This document shows, piece by piece, positions 59,534 to 64,000 of a stretch of DNA of 64,000 nucleotides; position 1 is the stretch's first letter, and each line of letters begins with the position of its first letter. Position numbers and translations under genes: made by a program. The stretch comes from Streptomyces exfoliatus. Its GTDB lineage: Bacteria; Actinomycetota; Actinomycetes; Streptomycetales; Streptomycetaceae. The stretch lies in assembly GCF_000725545.1 (NCBI RefSeq), contig NZ_JNZP01000014.1:62001-126000 (forward strand), read 5' to 3'. The notes below the pieces were generated by a model. The model was not told the origin of the DNA, did no database searches, and saw only the letters and a program-made list of their open reading frames with translations.

Positions 59534-60052
59534 TCAGGTCAACAGGTCGCGCCGGTAGCGGAGTTCATCGAGCACGCGGCCTCCCGTCTCCTCCCGTGCC
59601 ACCTCGCCGTCCGGCCGCCAGCCCGCCGCCTCGTAGAACCGGCGCCCCCGCGCGTTCCCCGCCAGCACCCACAGCGCCGCCGTACGGAACCCGGCCGCCG
59701 CGAGCGCCTCCGTGGACGCCGAGAGCAGCGCCCGCCCGACACCCGTGCCCCACGCCTCCGGCAGGGCGTAGAGCGCCGCCAGCTCGCCCGTCGTCCGGGG
59801 GTCGAGGCCCTCGCCCTGCCACGCCCGGAAGCAGGAGAAGGCGAGCACCTCCCCACCCGAACCCGTCGCCACCAGGACCGTGGGCCGGTCCGGGGCCACC
59901 AGGCGGGTGCGCCACGCGGCGGTGCGCTCCGCCACGTCCAGAGCGGCCAGGTAGGGGGCGGGGAGCAGGTCGCGGTAGGCGGCCCGCCAGGACAGGACGT
60001 GCACGCCGGCGACGGCCGCCGCGTCCTCGGGACGTGCTTCACGTATCGACAT
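59534..60052 (-). CDS. GNAT N-acetyltransferase
   Basis: A 172-residue single-domain acetyltransferase: the start SIREARPEDAAAVAGVHVLS, the CoA loop LPEAWGTGVGRALLSASTEA and the closing WVLAGNARGRRFYEAAGWRP. The order and spacing are typical of small GNATs acting on amines of peptides or small molecules; the substrate is unknown. No Shine-Dalgarno precedes ATG 60052, but GACAAT ends 5 nt upstream, consistent with a leaderless start. It is divergent from the sulfite-oxidase-type gene. Confidence 0.83.
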   Translation of the reverse strand: MSIREARPEDAAAVAGVHVLSWRAAYRDLLPAPYLAALDVAERTAAWRTRLVAPDRPTVLVATGSGGEVLAFSCFRAWQGEGLDPRTTGELAALYALPEAWGTGVGRALLSASTEALAAAGFRTAALWVLAGNARGRRFYEAAGWRPDGEVAREETGGRVLDELRYRRDLLT

Positions 60053-60162
60053 GCCGCATTGTCGACGGCAGGACGCCGCCTGCGCCTCACCATTCCGGCG
60101 GACCTGACGAACCCTTCTGTGACAGCACCGTGAACAGTCCGCCCGGACCGCGTCCACGGCCC

Positions 60163-60168
60163 TAGGGT
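60163..60168 (+). promoter_or_regulatory. Putative -10 box (TAGGGT) of the sulfite-oxidase-type gene
   Basis: TAGGGT is 48 nt before the GTG start, leaving room for a leader of about 40 nt with the GAGGAG ribosome site. No clear -35 element is seen. Confidence 0.35.
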
Positions 60169-60216
60169 GGGCGCGCCGCCGCCCGGTGGTCCGCCTCCCA
60201 CCTGTCGAGGAGTCCC

Positions 60217-61431
60217 GTGCCGAACCCGCCCGCGCCCGACCGCCGCACCCTGCTCAAGCTGCTCGCGGCGGGCCCCACGGCCACCGCGCTCGGGGTCGCC
60301 TCCACCGCACCCGCGTACGCCGCGCCCGCCGGCACCGGCTCCCTCGCCGCACCTGGCATCGTCAAGGCCCTCCCGGCCGAGCACTTCACCGTCCGGGGCA
60401 CCAACGCCGAGGCGCGGTTCGACAGCTTCGCGGACACCGGCCTCCTCACCCCCGCCGACCGCTTCTTCGTCCGCAACCACACCTCCACCCCCGTCCTCGA
60501 CGCCGCCGACTGGCGCCTGACCCTCTGGGGCGACGGACTCCACGGCCGCAGCCCCGTCCACTTCACCTACGGGCAGCTCCGCGACCTGCCCTCCGTCACC
60601 CGTACGGCCCTGATGGAGTGCGCCGGAAACGGCCGCAGCCTCTACGCGAGCCAGCAGGGCGAACCCGTCACGGGCACCGCGTGGACCCTGGGCGCCGTAG
60701 GAGCCGCCCGCTGGCGCGGCGCACGCCTCTCCGACGTCCTGCGACGGGCCGGGATCGCCCAGGACGCCGTCGACCTCCAGCCACGCGGCCTCGACGACCC
60801 GTACGTCTCCGGCGGCGTCGACTTCGGCCGGGTGCGCCGCCCGCTGCCGGTCGCCAAGGCGCTGGACGACGTCATCCTCGCGTACGAGATGAACGGCGAG
60901 CCCCTCCCGTACGACCACGGCCATCCGGTCCGGCTCGTCGTGCCCTCCTGGGTCGGCATCGCCTCGATCAAGTGGCTCGGCGACATCGAGGTCTCCACCC
61001 GGCCGCTCAGCTCGCCCTGGTCCACCGACTGGTACCGGCTCTTCGGCGCCGCCCACCCCGACGGCGGCAGCGCCCCGATCAGCCGCCAGACCCTCAAGTC
61101 CGGCTACCAGCTGCCCTTCGGCGCCACCATGGAGGCCGGCCGCCTCCACCGGCTCACCGGCCGCGCCTGGTCCGCCCTCGCACCGGTGCGCACGGTGGAG
61201 GTGTCCACCGACGGCGGCGCCCACTGGCGCCCGGCCCGGCTCCTCGACGAGCCCCGGCGCGACGGCTGGGTCCGCTGGAGCGTGCCATGGCGCCCGCGCC
61301 ACACCGGGCCGGTCACCCTGCTCTCCCGTACCACCGACGCCGCCGGCAACACCCAGCCCGAGCGGTCCGTCCACAACACCCAGGGCTACCTCTTCGACGC
61401 GGTCGTCCGCCACTCCGTCACCGTGGTCTGA
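60217..61431 (+). CDS. Tat-exported sulfite-oxidase-type molybdenum enzyme
   Basis: A 404-residue molybdopterin-dependent oxidoreductase. A twin-arginine signal (DRRTLLKLLAAGPTATALGV) directs folded export, with cleavage near AYAAPAG. The Moco domain (about residues 60-270) has the metal-ligating Cys135 in MECAGNGRS, and the C-terminal dimerisation domain (about 285-400) includes VRTVEVSTDGGAHWRPARL and WVRWSVPWRPRHTGP. No haem domain is fused, so an external electron acceptor is needed. The substrate may be sulfite or another oxyanion or sulfoxide. GTG 60217 has GAGGAG 4-5 nt upstream. Confidence 0.89.
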   Translation: MPNPPAPDRRTLLKLLAAGPTATALGVASTAPAYAAPAGTGSLAAPGIVKALPAEHFTVRGTNAEARFDSFADTGLLTPADRFFVRNHTSTPVLDAADWRLTLWGDGLHGRSPVHFTYGQLRDLPSVTRTALMECAGNGRSLYASQQGEPVTGTAWTLGAVGAARWRGARLSDVLRRAGIAQDAVDLQPRGLDDPYVSGGVDFGRVRRPLPVAKALDDVILAYEMNGEPLPYDHGHPVRLVVPSWVGIASIKWLGDIEVSTRPLSSPWSTDWYRLFGAAHPDGGSAPISRQTLKSGYQLPFGATMEAGRLHRLTGRAWSALAPVRTVEVSTDGGAHWRPARLLDEPRRDGWVRWSVPWRPRHTGPVTLLSRTTDAAGNTQPERSVHNTQGYLFDAVVRHSVTVV

Positions 61432-61453
61432 CCCGCTCAGCCCTCCGGCGACA

Positions 61454-61469
61454 GGGCGGCCTTCCGCCC
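61454..61469 (+). terminator. Short stem-loop after the sulfite-oxidase-type gene
   Basis: GGGCGG-CCTT-CCGCCC, a 6-bp stem with a 4-nt loop, 22 nt after the stop. Confidence 0.4.
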
Positions 61470-61527
61470 GGTGTCCCGCCCGTCGCCCGAAGCGACGCCT
61501 GGAGCGGCGGAAACGCCCGAACCTTCG

Positions 61528-61553
61528 TATAAAGGGCACGGGAGTGCCGTGCC
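61528..61553 (+). promoter_or_regulatory. TATAAA -10-like box followed by a hairpin in the leader
   Basis: An unusually AT-rich TATAAA (61528-61533) is followed at once by a 7-bp hairpin GGCACGG-N5-CCGTGCC (61535-61553), then the AGGAGG site (61570-61575) of the next gene. No clear -35 is seen for the main sigma factor; another sigma factor is possible. Confidence 0.4.
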
Positions 61554-61583
61554 GGCGCCCCGTGCGCTCAGGAGGTTCGGGAC

Positions 61584-62816
61584 ATGCGGCAGACGGCTCC
61601 GGAAGGCCGCGGCCCGGTGCGCTACGGCCCTCCCCTCCCCGACACCGGCCTGCCCGTCCTGCCGGGACTCGCCGGACTCCTCGCGGCCGCGGCCGGACGG
61701 ACCACCCCCGAGCCGCCCGGCGGCGGCCCCGTCCTGCGCGAGGCCGCCTCCGGCTACTGGTGGCGCCGCGGCCTGCGCACCCACCCCGAGGACGTCGTCG
61801 CCGCCCCCGGCGCCCCCGCCCTGCTGCTCGCCCTGATCGCCGCCCACGGCGGCGACCTGCTGCTGCCCCGGCCCTGCCCCGCCTGGTGGACCCCGCAGGC
61901 CCGCCTCCTCGGCCGCCCCGCCTACCACGTGCCGACCCCCGCGGAGTGCGGCGGCGTCCCCGACCCGTACGCCCTCCTGGAGACGGTCCGGCGGGTCCGA
62001 GCCGAGGGCGGCACCCCCCGCCTCCTGCTGCTCTCCGTCGCCGACGACCCCACCGCCACCGTCGCCCCGCCCGAACTCGTCCGCGAGGCCTGCGAGGCCG
62101 CCGTCGCCGAAGGCCTGCACGTCATCAGCGACGAGACCTGGCGCGACACCCTCCACCACCCCCACGACACCGTGCTCCTCAGCCCCGCCGAGATGTGCCC
62201 CGACGACGTGACCGTCGTCAGCGACCTCGGCGGCGCCCTCACCCCGGCCGCCTGGCCCTGCGCCGTCGCCCGGTTCCCGCCCACCGACCCCTCCCGCGCA
62301 GACCGCTGGACCGACCGCAGGGCCCGCGTCCTCGACGTGCTCACCGCCCTCGGGGCCGTCGTCCCGGGACCCGTCGCCCCCGCCGCCGCGCACGCCCTCG
62401 ACGAACCCGAGGACGTGACCGTACGGGCCAGGCGCGCGGCCACCGTCCACGGCCGCCTCGCGGGGGCCGCGCACCGCACCGCCCTCGCCGCCGGGCTCCT
62501 CGCCCGGCCACCGCAGGCGGGCCGCCACCTCTACGCCGACCTCGGGCCGCTGCGGGCGGGCCTCGCCGCCCGGGGCGTCACCGACTCCCTGGAGCTGGAG
62601 AGCCATCTCACCGCGCGGCTCGGCGCCCCGGCAGCCGGCGGCCACCGTTTCGGCGACGAACTCGGCGCGCTGCGCGTCCGGTTCGGCACCGGCATGTTCC
62701 TTGGAGTCACCGAGGAGGAGCGGGACGAGGCGCTCCGGGCGCGCGATCCGGTGGAACTACCGCACGTGGCGCGGGCGCTGGAGGATTTCGGAGGGGCTCT
62801 GGAGGAACTCCGATGA
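61584..62816 (+). CDS. Aminotransferase-fold (PLP type I) protein without any lysine
   Basis: A 410-residue protein shaped like a class I/II aminotransferase: TGLPVLPGLAGLLA and WWRRGL at the N-terminus, the cofactor-Asp strand VISDETWRD (about residues 179-187) and the C-terminal RVRFGTGMFLG with the substrate-Arg. The Schiff-base lysine region reads VVSDLGGALTPAAW (about 211-224) instead of S-x-S-K, and no Lys occurs anywhere in the chain. It therefore cannot form the usual internal aldimine. It may bind a PLP-like ligand or be a regulator or scaffold. AGGAGG lies 8 nt before ATG 61584. A small Arg-rich ORF and an MBL gene follow. Confidence 0.72.
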   Translation: MRQTAPEGRGPVRYGPPLPDTGLPVLPGLAGLLAAAAGRTTPEPPGGGPVLREAASGYWWRRGLRTHPEDVVAAPGAPALLLALIAAHGGDLLLPRPCPAWWTPQARLLGRPAYHVPTPAECGGVPDPYALLETVRRVRAEGGTPRLLLLSVADDPTATVAPPELVREACEAAVAEGLHVISDETWRDTLHHPHDTVLLSPAEMCPDDVTVVSDLGGALTPAAWPCAVARFPPTDPSRADRWTDRRARVLDVLTALGAVVPGPVAPAAAHALDEPEDVTVRARRAATVHGRLAGAAHRTALAAGLLARPPQAGRHLYADLGPLRAGLAARGVTDSLELESHLTARLGAPAAGGHRFGDELGALRVRFGTGMFLGVTEEERDEALRARDPVELPHVARALEDFGGALEELR

Positions 62817-62935
62817 CACCGCCTCCGGACCGTCTCCGCCGCCGCCCGACTCGCGGTGCGCCGTACCGCCGCCGCCAAGGGCACCCCCACACACGTCCAC
62901 GCCCACGAGCCGCGCAGAACGGAGCCCGCAGATGA
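62813..62935 (+). CDS. Possible 40-residue arginine-rich peptide
   Basis: A short ORF that fills the gap between the aminotransferase-fold and MBL genes and overlaps both by ATGA. It encodes a basic peptide (13 of 40 residues Arg, e.g. DRLRRRPTRGAPYRRR). It has no ribosome site of its own and would depend on coupling. Such arginine-rich frames are common by chance in GC-rich DNA, so the evidence is only the double overlap. Confidence 0.3.
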   Translation: MTPPPDRLRRRPTRGAPYRRRQGHPHTRPRPRAAQNGARR

Positions 62936-63987
62936 CCGAACGGACGGCACACAGCGCGCGCGCCGCACGCGCCTCCGCCACCGCTCCCGAGGCCGTCTCC
63001 GCGACCGCCCCCGTCCCCACCCCCGTCCTCCAGCCCGTCGGGCGGCTGCGCGCGGACTGGCCCCGCACCTTCGCCGACCGGCTCACCGCCCCCCTCCCCG
63101 GCCTGCGGGCCCTGGCCCGCCTCGCCCGCGAGGGAGCCGTACGCCCCCGCCCCGAGGGGCTCCGCGACGTCCCCCAGCTGCCCTTCGAGCCGGGCCCGCT
63201 GCCCGCCGCGGGACCCGACACCCTCGCCGTCACCTGGGCGGGACACGCCAGTTGGGTACTGCGGATGGGCGGACTCACCGTCCTCACCGACCCGGTCTGG
63301 TCCCGCCGCATCCTCGGCACCCCCGCCCGGCTCACTCCCGTCGGGGTCCGCTGGGAGGACCTGCCGGACGTCGACGCCGTCGTCATCAGCCACAACCACT
63401 TCGACCACCTCGACGCCCCCACCCTGAAACGGCTGCCCCGGCACACCCCGGTGTTCGTCCCGGCCGGCCTCGGCCGGTGGTTCACCCGCCGCCGGTTCAG
63501 CCGGGTGACCGAACTGGACTGGTGGGAGGCCGCCGAACTCGACGGCGTGCGCTTCGACTTCGTCCCCGCCCACCACTGGTCCAAGCGCACCCTCCTGGAC
63601 ACCTGCCGTTCCCTGTGGGGCGGCTGGGTGCTCACGGACCGCTCGGGGCGCCGGGTCCACTTCGCGGGGGACACCGGCTACGGCCACTGGTTCGCCGAGA
63701 TCGGCCGCCGGTACCCCGGCATCGACCTGGCGCTGCTCCCCATCGGGGCCTACGACCCCCGCTGGTGGCTCAGCGACGTCCACACCGACCCGGAAGAGGC
63801 GGTCCGCGCCCACCAGGACCTCGGGGCGCGGCGGATGGCACCGATGCACTGGGCCACCTTCGTCCTGTCCTCCGAGCCCGTGCTCGAACCCCTCAGCCGG
63901 GTCAGGACCGCCTGGGAGCGGGCCGGGCTGCGCCGCGAGGACCTGTGGGACCTGCCGGTCGGCGGCTCACGGGTGCTCGTGCCCTGA
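62932..63987 (+). CDS. MBL-fold metallo-hydrolase (NAPE-PLD/UlaG-like)
   Basis: A 351-residue zinc beta-lactamase-fold protein. After a proline/alanine-rich N-terminus (about 1-45), the fold shows WAGHASWVLRMGG, the metal motif SHNHFDHLD (about residues 153-161), FAGDTGYGHWF with the bridging Asp, and HWATF at the end. The order resembles N-acyl-phosphatidylethanolamine phospholipase D/UlaG-like proteins. Hydrolysis of a phosphodiester or lactone is likely; the substrate is unknown. ATG 62932 has a GGAG site 7 nt upstream. The extended alanine-rich N-terminus is not a clear signal peptide. Confidence 0.84.
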   Translation: MTERTAHSARAARASATAPEAVSATAPVPTPVLQPVGRLRADWPRTFADRLTAPLPGLRALARLAREGAVRPRPEGLRDVPQLPFEPGPLPAAGPDTLAVTWAGHASWVLRMGGLTVLTDPVWSRRILGTPARLTPVGVRWEDLPDVDAVVISHNHFDHLDAPTLKRLPRHTPVFVPAGLGRWFTRRRFSRVTELDWWEAAELDGVRFDFVPAHHWSKRTLLDTCRSLWGGWVLTDRSGRRVHFAGDTGYGHWFAEIGRRYPGIDLALLPIGAYDPRWWLSDVHTDPEEAVRAHQDLGARRMAPMHWATFVLSSEPVLEPLSRVRTAWERAGLRREDLWDLPVGGSRVLVP

Positions 63988-64000
63988 AGGCACCTCGGGG

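Noticed and set aside
58331..60133. 600-codon plus-strand frame starting near the Cys-rich protein
   Set aside because: Overlaps antisense the methyltransferase and GNAT genes, which have clear motifs; composition is typical of a GC shadow.

Overview
The window is chromosomal DNA of a high-GC actinomycete, almost certainly a Streptomyces. The signs are third-codon GC so high that antisense frames stay open, frequent GTG starts, ATGA or GTGA stop/start overlaps, -10 boxes placed 6-7 nt before ATG (leaderless mRNAs), and gene families typical of the genus (PucR regulator, Ada-AlkA fusion, DUF6204, Ccr/MeaA cluster). I saw no rRNA, tRNA, CRISPR array, insertion sequence or prophage. Nearly all of the window is coding, with about 57 genes.

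Layout. 1-7.4 kb: lipoate ligase (cut by the window edge), inositol monophosphatase, FAD oxidoreductase, YciO/Sua5-type protein, metallophosphoesterase, an alkylation-repair pair (Ada-AlkA fusion and Ogt), a sirtuin and an orphan VapB-like protein. 7.4-11.9 kb: an operon of BCCT transporter, ADP-ribosylglycohydrolase and Nudix hydrolase, then glycerate kinase. 11.9-18.3 kb: a PucR regulator divergent from a five-gene branched-chain-amino-acid-type ABC operon (livF-livG-livH-livM-binding protein). 18.3-21 kb: a double GNAT protein and the psd-pssA phosphatidylethanolamine operon. 21-30.4 kb: an ethylmalonyl-CoA pathway block (ccr, meaA, malyl-CoA lyase, mesaconyl-CoA hydratase, methylsuccinyl-CoA dehydrogenase) with a TetR regulator and a duplicated 3-hydroxyacyl-CoA dehydrogenase. 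It would carry acetoacetyl-CoA to glyoxylate and propionyl/methylmalonyl-CoA, the latter also a polyketide precursor.

30.6-45 kb: HEAT protein, large secreted propeller/lectin protein, frameshifted RidA, secreted S33 peptidase, radical SAM protein, SRPBCC protein, an MFS exporter with an unusual C-terminal beta-sandwich tail, and two proteins of unknown function. 45-50.3 kb: a coupled four-peptidase operon (D-aminopeptidase, M20, S9, L,D-carboxypeptidase). 50.3-55.2 kb: secreted CocE-type hydrolase behind a striking operator, adenosine deaminase, GntR regulator, LapA and PASTA-like pair. 55.2-64 kb: GNAT, DUF6204, DUF5107/TPR, a Cys-rich mini-protein, methyltransferase, GNAT, Tat-exported sulfite-oxidase-type enzyme, an aminotransferase-fold protein with no lysine at all, a tiny Arg-rich ORF and an MBL-fold hydrolase.

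I did not find a defence island or a clearly new multi-gene system. The most unusual items are the lysine-free PLP-fold protein, the MFS/carboxypeptidase-regulatory-repeat fusion, the four-peptidase operon, and the perfect palindromes overlapping the ccr and CocE promoters. All functional calls rest on motif recognition; no database search was run.
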